From Reticulitermes lucifugus (Eukaryota > Arthropoda > Insecta > Blattodea > Rhinotermitidae): 29,946 bases of DNA. Each line of letters starts with the position of its first letter. Position 1 is the stretch's first letter. Below the pieces are notes generated by a model, which had not been told where the DNA came from, searched no databases, and saw nothing but the letters and a program-made list of their open reading frames with translations. A program made the position numbers and the translations under genes. The stretch spans positions 424 to 30,369 of the forward strand of contig JAKCWW010006209.1 in the NCBI GenBank assembly GCA_026260175.1, written 5' to 3'. Of this stretch, positions 9,001 through 20,100 are shown piece after piece.

Positions 9001-9420
9001 AATTTCAAAGGAACGTGACGTAATAAGACGGAGTTTACACCATTCCGTATTACGTCACCCCACAACAAATTTAAATCTACAGTATATGGCGCCACAGTGT
9101 TATGTAATTACAATCAAGTATAAATCAATACATATTAAATATTATGAATGTATGTATTTTTGCCTTAATAATCCATACCAACTGTATCTTACCCCCACAG
9201 TTTCACCCAGTCGAACACAACAAACATCAAGTATTATGACTCAATGGCTCTATTTATGCCTTAATGCAAACTGCATATTTTTTGCACTATATTATGTCAC
9301 ATCTGTGGGCTGTCTGGCTCTGCGTATTTTTCGTAATTATCTCGCAAACGGCACAGCTGTCGAAGGACATGTACATGACATGAAATGTGTGTTTTTCTCT
9401 ACAACTTTCATCTGAAACTT
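9001..9420 (+). other. Unassigned 139-codon open frame, probably non-coding
   Basis: A frame from 8996 to 9415 encodes a Cys/Tyr/Leu-rich sequence with no domain that I recognise. Two loosely similar blocks of about 90 bases ('tattatgaatgtatg...ttgccttaat' and 'tattatgactcaatgg...atgccttaat') suggest an old internal duplication or repeat. I do not call a gene. Confidence 0.35.
9015..9058. repeat. Hairpin with CRE/ATF-like half sites
   Basis: 'gtgacgtaata' (9015-9025), three extra bases, then 'cgg' pair with 'ccgtattacgtcac' (9045-9058) around a 13-base loop. Each arm contains TGACGTAA/TTACGTCA, a sequence bound by bZIP factors of the CREB/ATF class. A regulatory role is only a possibility. 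Confidence 0.6.
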
Positions 9421-9554
9421 CTTTTCTTTTCCGGGAAGTTTTCGGCAAGGTATTATCATAAACGTACTCAGATATTCATGTAAAGTACCTGACACCTTGT
9501 CCGCTTTTAACAAAACTTGGATATTTTCCGATATATTTTAATAAACGTCCAAAA

Positions 9555-10516
9555 TAGTTGAACTCGGTTATAACGACATCGGTTTGTGCGACACCTCGGC
9601 TATAGCGTTATACACTCTGTGGTACCAACTAATTCCCCAAAAGGCATGTGTTCTTCTGCCTTCCTTAGTAAGACATACATAAGAGCATCTACCTCAGATA
9701 TAACGACATTGACAGTCATCGTTTCCAATATAATTTTCCAAGAAGCAGACTATTTTGAGAGTTCAACTATCTCCTTGTCCTTGAGAAGACAAGCCCTTTG
9801 CGCTTGCAAGTAGCTACATAAATTCCGGGCCTGGAAAATGACAATAGTAACGGTAATTCACTTTGTGCGTAAAGTTGCCCTCAATGTTTCTAATCCTGCA
9901 CTTAATAGGAGACTGGTAACGTGATAACATGGCTACAGTCACGAATAAAAAGGTTTTGAGCGTCGTAGGAAAAGTTCAAGTGATATGACAAATAGAAAAT
10001 GGAAAAACAGAAAGCTGACGTGTGTCGGGAATTTAGTCTCGTAAATTATACGATCCAAACGATTTGGAAAAACAGAACCAAAATTATTAGTGCGTTTGTA
10101 CAGAACGGGATCGAGAGTAAAGCGACTTCGAAAGCCTGAACGAAGTGGCGTCGACGAGGCGCTGCTTAAGTCGTTGAAGCAAGAGAGAAGTGACAATGTA
10201 CCAGTCAGCGATTCTCGCATGATGATAAATTTTGTTCTTCCTAAATTTTAATTTCCTATTAACGTATTTTTTACCGTAAACCTGTGTGTAAATTTACAAT
10301 TATAGAAGATTAATTCTTATTGCTTTTAAATTTTAATTGTAATTTAAATTTGAAATAGGCCAGAGCGTTGACATTAAGTAATATGCCTGCAGGCCTGTAT
10401 TTTGACTTGAAATGTCTTTCCTTCACTTTTACCGTACACCCCGCTTAAAGCGACACTCATTTATAACGACACAATTTATTCGGTCCTTTCGATGACGTTA
10501 TAACCGAGTTCGACTG
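9555..10516 (+). mobile_element. Tigger/pogo-like element with 22-bp terminal inverted repeats
   Basis: The left terminus has 'gaactcggttataacgacat' (9560-9579) followed by CG. The right terminus (10491-10512), read in reverse, matches these 22 bases with a single difference. Outermost bases are TAGTT on the left and, reversed, CAGTC on the right; a TA follows the right end (10517-10518), as expected for TA-inserting pogo elements. Interior TATAACGAC motifs repeat near both ends (9699-9707 and 10462-10470). At about 960 bp it is far shorter than an autonomous Tigger (typically over 2 kb). It carries only a decayed N-terminal coding remnant. Confidence 0.8.
9929..10225 (+). pseudogene. Tigger-like transposase N-terminus, frame-broken
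   Basis: Starting at ATG 9929 the sequence reads MATVTNKKVLSVVGKVQVI, stop, QIENGKTES. The next frame continues with ADVCREFSLVNYTIQTIWKN and RTKIISAFVQNG. A third frame then gives SRVKRLRKPERSGVDEALL, KSLKQERSDNVPVS and DSRMM. Joined conceptually, these are the psq/CENP-B helix-turn-helix (REFSL..TIQTIWKNR) and the start of the CENPB-type domain (VDEALL...QERSDNVPVS) of a Tigger transposase. Two stops and two frame changes disable it. The remainder, including the DDE catalytic domain, is deleted. The family differs from the 6349-6864 frame. The minus-strand frame 9939-10220 is only its antisense. Confidence 0.8.
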
Positions 10517-11250
10517 TACTTATAAAATTTCACGAAAATACATAGAGTGGGAGCCGAGCTGTTCCACGCCGACAGACGGACGGGCAGACGATAAAACAGC
10601 TGCTCTGTGCAACTTTTCGAATATGGGGTTAGAGGGAGTTATCACAGCGTGTTGGACAAAACCGCGTTGCGCATATTTCTTACGGGAAAAATTTGGTTAC
10701 GTGAACGAGGACGCTTATCCACCCACATATTTTAAAATACATTTTTGGACATTAAACATTGACAGTGCATGGGTAGCTGCTGCTGCCAGCTTCCGCCGCG
10801 GTTCATAAAGTAATCGCTCGCTGTATTTAAATTTTTCTTTGTTCAGCGATTTTTTCCCTGTAACATATTTATTTTCAACCGCCTCTAGATCAAGCCGCGT
10901 TGGGCGTGGGATTACAGTACCTGTTTTACCACGTCAGACATAAAGCAGGTTCGCTTGTAATTGTTAGGAAGTGGGCGTACTCGGCTCGAATCTTGAATGA
11001 GTAACCGACAATCCTGAGGTCTTTTTTCCGTTGCTCTCCTGAGTTATCCATGGAAATAACAGCTATCTGTCAATAACCCACAACCGCGTCCTCCACTAGC
11101 CCTCTCGATTTGTTTTTCATCTTAACTAACCGCATTACACTGTGCATAATCTCTGCAGTCATGTGCAAGCTGCATCAAGCTGTAATCGCTTCTGACTTCT
11201 ATTCGATAACCACTCACTTGGAATGTCTGAGACACAGACTACCATGGGAT
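10517..11250. other. No gene or repeat recognised
   Basis: A 61-codon frame at 10623-10808 has no recognised domain. Short 'gacagacggacgggcagacg' simple-sequence character occurs near 10570-10589. Confidence 0.5.
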
Positions 11251-11254
11251 CTTT

Positions 11255-11545
11255 CGTGGTTTTTTTCCGCCCCTCGAAGAACATTTTGGAACAGACCTCA
11301 AATTTAGCCAGAAATGTATTCTTCCGCGTGGTTTTTCTCCGCCTCTCCAAGATAATTTTGGAGAAGACCTCAAATTTAGCCAGGAATGTATTCTTCCACG
11401 TGGTTTTTCTTCGCCCCTGCAAGAAAGTTTGGAACAGACCTCAAATTTAGCCAGGAATGTATTCTTCCGCGTGGTTTTTCTCCGCCCCTCCAAGAAAATT
11501 TTGGAACAGACCTTAAATTTAGCCAGGAATGTATTCTTCCACGTC
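11255..11545. repeat. 72-bp minisatellite, four copies
   Basis: Units start with 'cgtggttttt' at 11255, 11327, 11399 and 11470, with a partial fifth at 11542, so periods are 72, 72, 71 and 72. Each unit contains 'ccgcccctccaagaaa', 'ggaacagacctcaaattt' and 'agccaggaatgtattcttcc' with few changes. Because 72 is a multiple of three, several frames stay open on both strands (for example RKNTFLAKFEVCSK repeated on the minus strand). The 71-base unit shifts the frame, and no gene context is visible. Confidence 0.95.
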
Positions 11546-12396
11546 AATTCCAATTCCTTATTTACTATCATCCAGTAATCTGACATTGCATGGTCTAAGT
11601 CTGATAAGTTTGTTAAACTACAGACAGATACATTAGTAAAAAATTAAATACGACTCAGTGTGGGGAAATAACGGACCACAAAACGCTTCAAAGAACATCA
11701 CTCGCTACATTAGCTGCCTTATCGGTCAGTAGCTTGTACTTTCTCTGAATTGATGTTATGTCTCGTAGTGATTGACAAAATAACATTTCGCAACGCACAC
11801 TTCCTGTGGCGAAACGAACCAATGTTCCTTGGTTCAGATCTTGGAGTCATCAGTGAGTCAGCTGTTGCAAATCATGCGTTAAACATAAACCCAAAGGTTA
11901 ACGGCAGGTTTGTGATGCGATAAGGGGAGACGTGTGACAACAGACTTCTGAAGAATTAAAACTAGTAGGACAATCATTACATGTCATATCGCTTCCACCA
12001 TGCAGCTGCTGCTCCCTTAACCCTTCAAAGCACAGTGGTTACTGTAAGTACCACATGCTGATACATTAAAAACTGCATTTTGCGCACAGCGTGTGTACGT
12101 GTCTGCATCATTATCAGAAAAGAACAGCGACTATTCTCCTGTACAGCATGAAAGGTCTGGTATTTGACTGGAGACAGTATTTACTAAGCTGGAACCCCAA
12201 TTTTTCGCCTGAATTTCTTCCTGAAAAGAGAAGCAATAGGCTCTCAGATCAACATGTTCTGTGTGCATGTCAGCTTCTGAACCAGCAAACCGATTTTCAC
12301 AAAACTTAGTAAGAACGTGTTGCGTTTTCAGGATACCCCAACGCCGTACTTTTTAATTTTTTATTGTCAGTAATAATATGGCGCCCGCATGAACTA
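11546..12396. other. No gene or repeat recognised
   Basis: One frame of 72 codons (12091-12309) has no recognisable features. Confidence 0.5.
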
Positions 12397-12550
12397 ATGA
12401 GGTGGGAATGACACTGCCGTCTTTTACGCTTACATCCTAAAATGATTCACGAAAATTGACTTTGTAAAAATATGCAACTATGTAGACTGTAAAATTTTTC
12501 TTGGCTTTTGGTTTGGTGGCGATACGTAGTAAACCATGGGAGCTATGCAA
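12397..12550 (+). repeat. Dispersed repeat X, copy
   Basis: Ordered blocks 'gaggtgggaatgacactg', 'cttttacgcttacatc', 'aatatgcaac' and 'ggagctatg' recur with similar spacing at 15243-15412 and partly at 23160-23310. The sequence is strongly diverged, with no coding signal. The class is unknown. Confidence 0.4.
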
Positions 12551-13610
12551 AACTTTGACCTTATGTCTGATGGAATAAAAGGCTAGCAGACGTGACACTA
12601 AAATATATGCAATATGAAATTGGCTTGTAATTATGCACAGAACTTAAGTTAAATACTTCTACACGAAATTGTGTTTCATAGAGTTGAATTTAGGGGAAGG
12701 TGTTTTACAGGCCCAACTCTTCCCTGCAACGAAACGTTAAGCACTAAATACGAAAGAGCCCTTCCCTAAATATGTATGCCAGGTCTATATTCTCACAACA
12801 CGGTGTCCAGTTGGTTACTTCTTTGGCTCTTGAGTGTTCTGATGCACGTGGTTACACACATGTAACTTAGAAAAAAATACTTTTCCTTTTAGCAACTGTA
12901 CATGAGCTGTATAATTGCAAGTCTAGTACTCCCAGAAGTTCGAATTCAGGGAGAAGTTACTTCAGTTCGCGTACGGTCTAGTGCGCGTAGATAAAACACG
13001 AATTCCGAGACTCCACGTGGATACGAAAGTGGTGGCCGGACCAAATTGTAAAGTGTTTTCCGTATGTACACGTCGTGACGGAGGGTTTAAGGTATATGAC
13101 GGTACGGAATAAGTTCTGGTCCCGTCGGTTACAGTTACGACAGGTTAGAAAGCGTGCGTATCCAGTAACGGCTCAATAGCAGCAGTCACGTTCGGGTTGA
13201 ACCTATGTTTCGTGGTTCTCTTCAGTCCTTCCACATACTTTCTAAACCACTATTCACTATGCATCGTACAGTCACATACTCTGTAGTCTTCAGATACGGA
13301 TGGCATCGTTGAATAAGCCATTAATAAATTAAATAAACTTACATTAGGGTCTTGAACACATCCACCAAACAGATGCACTGTTGACATAAACGCTGCCCTT
13401 TTATCACCAGTCCTACACTTTGTCTTTGAAACAACTTTCTTCATGTCACCACAGGGTGAACACGTCACTCCCATCCCCGTAAAATAATTCTGTTATTACG
13501 TAAGTCGCAGTAACCAATATTTTATCATAATTGGCTACAATGTTACATCTAGGGGCCATATGCTGTATCTGAACTCACTGAACGGGCAAGCAATTAGGTT
13601 AGAATTATTT
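12551..13610. other. No gene recognised
   Basis: A weak inverted pair, 'atttaggggaagg' and 'cccttccctaaat', lies within about 12685-12775. A minus-strand frame at 13250-13474 has several Cys residues but no zinc-finger spacing that I recognise. Confidence 0.45.
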
Positions 13611-13615
13611 GAATT

Positions 13616-13686
13616 AGGTCCACTTAGGACCTTGTTTAGGGGGGGGGGTGCCGGACGATTACAAATTCAACATCCTCCCCCCCCCC
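13616..13686. repeat. Foldback with G10 and C10 tracts
   Basis: A small palindrome, aggtcc-actta-ggacct (13616-13632), is followed by ten G at 13639-13648 and ten C at 13677-13686. The two tracts can pair across a 28-base loop. Single-base runs of this length are prone to length error. Confidence 0.8.
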
Positions 13687-13690
13687 GCCA

Positions 13691-15240
13691 ACCTTATCGC
13701 CTCGGATGGTGTAAATATTTTCATCCTGCCACAGCGTGGTTAAAAAAGGACGGTTTGGTGACAATAACAAACAGCCGTGACAACAGTGAAGTTGCTTTGT
13801 AAATCTGTGTTACGAAAAGAAGATTTAATTTTTTTTAATGAAATCACAGGTGTCCTACTGAATGCAGCAGTTTTTGATCATCATCGTTGTTATGTGGTCG
13901 TCACTTCGCGAAACTAGACTACATAAATTTGATCTCAACCACACATCACGTTGCAATAATATTTTCACGCTTGTACTAATCTTACCTTGAGATAAACCAT
14001 TGGGCAATCAAGAACACAACGGACACGTGCAGACCAGCCTGACTGCATCACCGTAACACCAATCACAACCATCACACTTAACACCACCAGCCGTGTTTCG
14101 CGACTGACGGGAGTCCCAACACCAGGGTGGGTGCGATCGATGAAAGCCGACGCGCAGTTCCCAAGCGAAGTGCGGATCTCTTCCGAGAAAGTTTCCAGGA
14201 AATTGGATGACGCTTGTTCGTTCGCAAATCGTGTCACAATTACAGCGATTCACATGCAGAATGGCAGACGCACATGGACATTTTGCGAAGACCCCCACAC
14301 ACATGCCTCACAAAGATTGGGCAAAATAAAAGAAGAGAAAACACAGCTCTCTCCTTCTCTCTCGTCCGCTTTAGAAAGGTCATGTGGAGGCCCGGCCAGC
14401 CAATAGCAACTCGCCTATACTCGCGAAATCTTTGTGTGTGTGACCCCAATGTCCTCTAACGTCCTGAAATGCCTTTATTAGCTCAGCCAATGAGAACTCT
14501 CCTCTCGGGGTGAACATTCTCTCGAAACACCGCGGCTTCGTTCGCGCATGTCACGGCTTCTCTTTCTCTTTCTCTCTCTTGGAGGTCGTCAACAGAAGCC
14601 GTGTGTGTGGTTCTGAATTTGAGAGCCTCTCTGCCTTTCTTTATCTTTTTTCTCTTCCAACAGATTTTTCTGGCTCGACTGTCTCCCAGCTAGAGGTCTT
14701 CCCTCCTCGAACTCTCTCCTGGTTCACATCCCGGTTACTTTGCTGAATTCTGACCTCCTGCCAAACCTTAAGCACTAAAACTGCGTCGTCTCTACTGTTG
14801 GGAGTTTGGGGGGGGATCTCAGGTCAATGACCCCTCGCTTGTTGGGGCAACGTCACTCGCTTTGTGCGAGTCGCAAAGCGAAAGCGGTGTTGGATTGGGA
14901 CCGAGAGCAGTATCCAGTGGTGTGAGAAGTGGAGCGACAGAACAGGCTGTGGGCCACTGCATCAGAACTGCACAACGGGCTTTTTTATTACGATCCCTGC
15001 AATCCGAATGTCCATCCCCAATCACTACAAAAGCCTCTTGTAACTTGAGTTGCTCAACGCCAGGTTCCATTCAAATTAATCTGCAAATAAGCTCTCCGGT
15101 AAATAGTGTTCTATGTTCACATTCTCCATACATGCTTTTTAGCCCATTCCTAACAAGGAAAAAGGGAGGCTTATGTGATTACCATGCTCTCTATATCTGC
15201 ATGTCTCTCTTTGTGTGTCTATGTACGATCCATTTCAACT
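13691..15240. other. Repeat-poor stretch with weak promoter and splice-like signals
   Basis: I recognise no mobile element here. Two CAGCCAAT motifs (14397-14404 and 14484-14491) resemble NF-Y/CCAAT boxes. A pyrimidine tract ending in 'ctcttccaacag' (14652-14663) is a good match to a 3' splice site. Open frames of 80-127 codons on both strands (for example 14131-14406 plus, 14862-15245 plus, 14819-15070 minus) have no domain that I can name. An exon or a gene's 5' region is possible but not shown. Confidence 0.3.
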
Positions 15241-15242
15241 TG

Positions 15243-15412
15243 TGAGGTGGCAGCGACACTGGTGGCACTTACTTTCAGGTGCTGAAATTATGTATAATAA
15301 TGAATGTTGGAAAAATACGCAACGCTTGTTCACGTAATGTGTCTGTAGAACGTAAAGTAACACATGGCGAAAACTAATGAAACAGTGGAGCTATGGGTGT
15401 GAAATTTCGTAC
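15243..15412 (+). repeat. Dispersed repeat X, copy
   Basis: Contains 'gaggtggcagcgacactggt', 'aatacgcaac' and 'agtggagctatgggtgtgaa' in the same order as 12397-12550. Confidence 0.4.
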
Positions 15413-15823
15413 AGAGATTAGATTGTGAATGTTGGTTACGTATGAAATGTTTGTAATAAAAAATTACAAATATAGCCATGACGCGTAAATTTAAGGCTAT
15501 ATCCATATCTTTTAACGTATAGCCTATAGAAAGTACTGAAAGTAAATTCTTTCTGCTCGGAACTCCTTGTTTGCATCAGGTAGTCAATGACAAAGTAACT
15601 GCAAGTATCGTTTTCGGCATTACATATTACTGCTTTTGCAAAGGTTTCCCTATCAAAATGTTAAATGTATTTTTACTTCCCTCATTTCAGCTATAGGCCT
15701 ATTACTAGCTATGTTAACGTGAAGCTCTACTGAAGAATGTGTCTAGTTACTACGCCTCTGTAGGTTCGCAATCTACATTTATCTGCTGACTTGGTTACCT
15801 TTCTTCTGAAGCTTCTGTATTTG

Positions 15824-16186
15824 CTATATACCAGGGGTGACCAAACCGCGGCTCGCGAGCCACATGCGGCTCTTTGACATATAATGTGAGGCTCGCGGAA
15901 ATATGTTGGATGAGCTCCTTTTTGCATTAAAATTCATATAAAAGGTAAATAAAAAATTTTCAAGCTTTATAATTTTTACCGGGTATAAACTGAGAGTCCG
16001 CTGGATTGAAACGTAAGTTTAATGTTCATGGTGAGTAAATATATTTAAGAATTTTTGTAACAAAATGTTCATGTAACAATAAAAACGTGTGTGTAATATC
16101 TGTTCATGTCTTGCGGCTCTCAAACATCTGAAGTTTATCGTATGTGGCTCTTACGTTAAGCAAGTTTGGCCAACCCTGCTATATAC
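15824..16186 (+). mobile_element. hAT-type MITE with 8-bp target-site duplication
   Basis: The element occupies 15832-16178 (347 bp). It begins CAGGGGTGACCAAAC, and its other end, reversed, reads CAGGGTTGGCCAAAC. The flanking octamer 'ctatatac' is duplicated exactly at 15824-15831 and 16179-16186. CAGGG/CAGGGGTG termini and an 8-bp duplication are diagnostic of the hAT superfamily. Subterminal GCGGCTC/GTGGCTC copies are seen inside both ends, a typical transposase-binding arrangement. The interior is AT-rich and non-coding, so movement would need a transposase made elsewhere. The 66-codon minus frame over its left end is not a gene. Confidence 0.95.
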
Positions 16187-17060
16187 AGTCCGGCAGTCCA
16201 AATAACTAAACAGGCCAGTTCATGTGCCCCTTGTTAAAATAGAAGGTTACCTTTCATAAATTGTGAAATGACTGTTAGCCAGTCGATTAATATTTGAATC
16301 GACCTACTGTTTAACCGTATCTTAAGCTAGGTCAGTGCAGCTCACATCTAATACGCTACGTGGGACTGGGTCTGCCTTCAGCACATTCCCTCTGTAAGGA
16401 ACCTAACGGTTACCTACTGTCTTTATAGACGTCCAACCCTGAGTCCTATCCTGAACCAATTAAATACATTTGACACCTTATTTATTAATTTTAATATCCT
16501 TCCATCTATGCTTAGATCTCTTTAAGTCGTTGTTCTTTCCTTGGATAAATATTTTGCCTTCGGGTATCAGGGATCGGGGATTGCTAAGGAAACACGTTTT
16601 ATCTGCAGACAATTGGAAGGGAGCGTGCTTAACGGTGGGATTATGCCAATCGGTAGTAGCTGGGGTTTGGCGGCGTGGAAAAACCGCACAATCACATCCA
16701 TGCATTCGCCAAGATTCGATCCTGCTGGGGTCATAAGCACCACAGCCAGCCTCTTACCCGCCAGCATGTATTAATTCGTTCGTTCACGAAGGTCGAAAGA
16801 GAAACAGTTGACGTGTGAACAAGCGTCGTGACCTTCGGAATCCAGCTGAAGGTTGCAGAGGGACGTCACCGGCTTGCGTTGCCACATTTCCGAAGTTTAG
16901 TTCCCCTCCCTATTTTGGTTTGAAAGAGACCAAGGAAGAGACGGGGGATACAATTAAAATAGAGGAGGCGATTAACATACGCACTACAGAAATACAGTGT
17001 GAAGTTCTGAACGAGGTATGAAGATAGGGGCCAATCGCGTGCGTATTTCGTCATCGTTGT
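16187..17060. other. No gene or repeat recognised
   Basis: Four overlapping frames at 16470-16774 lie on both strands. A single B-box-like string 'gattcgatcc' near 16713 has no accompanying A box that I trust. Confidence 0.4.
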
Positions 17061-17064
17061 CGTC

Positions 17065-17150
17065 GCGGCGGTGGTGGTGGTGGTTGGGGTGGTGGTAGCG
17101 GCGGCTGAGGTGATGGCCGTGGTGGTGGTAATTACGATGATGTGATGATG
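17065..17150. repeat. GGT/GAT-rich low-complexity tract
   Basis: Irregular GGT, GGC and GAT repeats ('ggtggtggtggtgg', 'gatgatgtgatgatgag'). The minus frames give Thr- or His-rich low-complexity peptides. Confidence 0.9.
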
Positions 17151-20100
17151 AGATTTCCATGAGCTTAAGGATCTTGTTATTAGCCACATGGCTATGTGCA
17201 CACAGCAGACGCGATGGTATGGAGTCTTGGCTACTTTAACGTCGCTTTTTCATTGTCATAGTTTTATATGCAGGATAATTATAAACGAAGAATTGATATG
17301 GGCGTCGAAGTAATCTGTCGTTGCTTTTTTAACCCACTTTCCGAAGGACATGAAAACGAGGGTTCCATCACGATAACCTGTACTTAGGCCCAGTTTGTAA
17401 CCCGGATTCTCTCTAATACGAACGTCTTACTAACACACTGCAACGTTTCATAGGTTGACCCCTCCCACATTTATCAGCGCCTACATAACAGCTTCCCGAT
17501 GCGTTTTACAGGACCCTGCTCCGATTCCGAAGACGGAGGCAGCATGGGGAACAACCCTATCACACACGGTGCCAACATATCAAAGCAGAATCCACATCAA
17601 CAATGAATCACTCTGGAAGTTCAAAACTGGTAATCCTCAACAGTGAAGGTAGGCCTATAGCTCCCAAAATTCTTACACTTTCCACTAGATGTAAATAAAT
17701 TGTCGGCCTTAAGTCCAGCCTGCTTTACTCCCCGAAGAATATCCGCTGTTATCCACTGGATGCGAGATTAGGTTGATGCCACGGCCTGTGTGTGCTCCTG
17801 CCGGGAATGGAACCTCAACTCCGCAGTCCAGAAAAATTAATTACCCACTACACAGACGAAACTCGGAATAGAATCGTTCAAATCGTGCACGTGACGGTAT
17901 TTAATCCATATAGGCCTATGCAAGGCATACACGATGTTAGGGTCAAATATCGTCAGTCCCGATTTGAAAGACGTTATACGAATTTCGATTTGTTTCGGAG
18001 GTATCATGTAGTACTACATGATGGTTACCGTATTTAAGGATTTAAAATTGCTGTATTCGAAAAACATTCCTTGAATCTAAACCCATATGAAGAAGAAGTC
18101 TGGGATGTTCAGAGCTGCAAAGACCACGCCCGTTTTAGAGTCCTTTGTTTTTTCTTTCGCCAGAAGTGAAGCACCCAACATACGAAAGTCCAATGTAGCC
18201 GAACATCCCGGTTCAAATCCAAGGCAAGCCGCCCCTTTCTGTACGTCAAATAATGTGAAATCCATCTTCAACAAAATCTGAAGCAGGCTAGTGCAGTTGT
18301 GTCTTCACCCTAAACTGGAACAACCCCATAACCTCTCAAGTTTCACTTGTTTCGGTTAGTTTTGACATTATGTGTTGCGCGAAACCGGGCGATGTGGATG
18401 TTACGCTTGGTTGGACCCAAAATCGGCTTTGACAGTTTGAATTGGCTCTAAATTTAGAGTAGGCTGTGCTACTAACCTTCTGACCCTAAACCATGACTTT
18501 TCCAGCCTCTCCAGCTAACAGCGTTGTATCCTCAGGGATTTTTAAATTTGATTTAACCAATGAGATTATACGGTGTCCTGTAAGAAAGACGGGTCAGCCA
18601 AGCGGAAGGACCTCTTTTGTTGCCTGACGAATCGCAAAAAATTGAAGGGTACGTTTGTTAGAAGTGTCACTTATGGAATGCGAAGTACTGATATGTCGAA
18701 AGACGTGAGTTCTCACAGTTGTGTTCAGCCCGTCACTATACATCTAGTATTGAAGACTGTTATCTATCACTACCGGGGGAAGACACAAAACATAAATCTC
18801 ACAAGCGCCGAAATACAGCGGTGGCCTAGATAAAGCCCTCGTTGACCCCGCAGCGCACGTGGCCCCGTGAGTCAGGGGGCCCCCGAACGTACAAAATACT
18901 GAAACTTACTGTGGGTTCTTTCGGACTGGATTACATTCTTCTCACAGAGGGCAGTTTCCTGAGAAATCTGGGAATGATTTCGCTCGTAAGTATAGGGAGG
19001 CCCCATTGAGACGCATGCTACAAGCACATGTCAACTTACTTAGTGCTACGAGGAAATGTATGTGTTTTAACAGTGCAGTTAACTGTCACCTGTGTTATAC
19101 TGTGTACTTCAGCAACCTTAATCAATTCCAACAACAATTTAATTCAGTGTCATCCATTACATATTGTCTACTTCCTGTTCGCCGAAGTGCATACGTGTTA
19201 ACACCCGTATGACGGAGACAGTGTCTCTATTAGTCGGCTAAGCTGTTCGCCTCAGCTTCTGCGCCACTCCGTCTGTTATAATTTTTTAATTAATTAATTA
19301 ATATGGCGCCCATCCCTGTGCGTAGGTGTAAGGTGAGGGCAGGTAAGATTTGCGTCTACCAGGAGTGGAGACATAAACACGGTCTTACCGTCTAGTACCA
19401 TGCTAGAATGCGTGGTATCATGCTTATCTTTCAGGTTTATCTGCATAAAATTTAATATGCACACAGAAACGTCAACATTCTCGAAGGGTGTCTTCCTTCC
19501 AAGTAGTCTCAAGCACGCCTATAACAACACATTTCATTGCATTATTTTCAACATTTCGAAGCCAAGGACGATGACACACTTTCCTATACGCTGTATAGGA
19601 CAACTAATATTTTTTATAAGAGCGACGCATCGGAGAGTCCTTGAGGATATCAGAAATGCCAAAATGTAAACAGTTCAAACAAGATAAGCAGATAAGCGCC
19701 CTCCCCAACACACACACACACAAAAGATAAATAGTGCCTTTCCAACCAGGCCTGTAACTGATCTGGGATAAAAACAAGACTAGCAAGTTCGAAACCGGTA
19801 TATTTATATATTAAACTATAGAGGAAATTCAGGTGTCAGAGACGGGCAGGAAATGAGTAATACCACAATTTTTCTTCCATTTCATAGTGCAGAACAGTGG
19901 AAGGTGCCGAAACTGTTTACAGATGCTTGTACGGCGATACCGTAATTTCGTCCCCAGTCGACTTCTATGACGCAGTGCGGTAGGAAGTCATTTTGTTTGT
20001 TCTTGTGGGTAATACGGAATATTATAATGCCTTGATGGTTCATATTACGCGAGATTTTAGGATAACAGATTAACCATATCAACCGACTGCAAATTCCGTT

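Noticed and set aside
8996..9415. 139-codon plus-strand frame
   Set aside because: No domain, biased composition, and loosely repeated DNA inside it. Kept only as an unassigned stretch.
13204..13229. CUGAAGA...CGAAAC on the minus strand, hammerhead-like
   Set aside because: The interval leaves room for about one pair in stem II, and stems I and III do not form.
14862..15245. 127-codon plus-strand frame opposite an 83-codon minus frame
   Set aside because: Neither strand shows a domain that I can name. Mentioned under the repeat-poor stretch rather than called a gene.
16866..17201. 111-codon minus frame rich in Thr and Ala
   Set aside because: Its composition comes entirely from the GGT/GAT low-complexity tract.
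18205..18225. B-box-like 'ggttcaaatcc'
   Set aside because: No A box at the proper distance and no tRNA fold. The minus frame GFEPGCSATLDF is then only coincidental.
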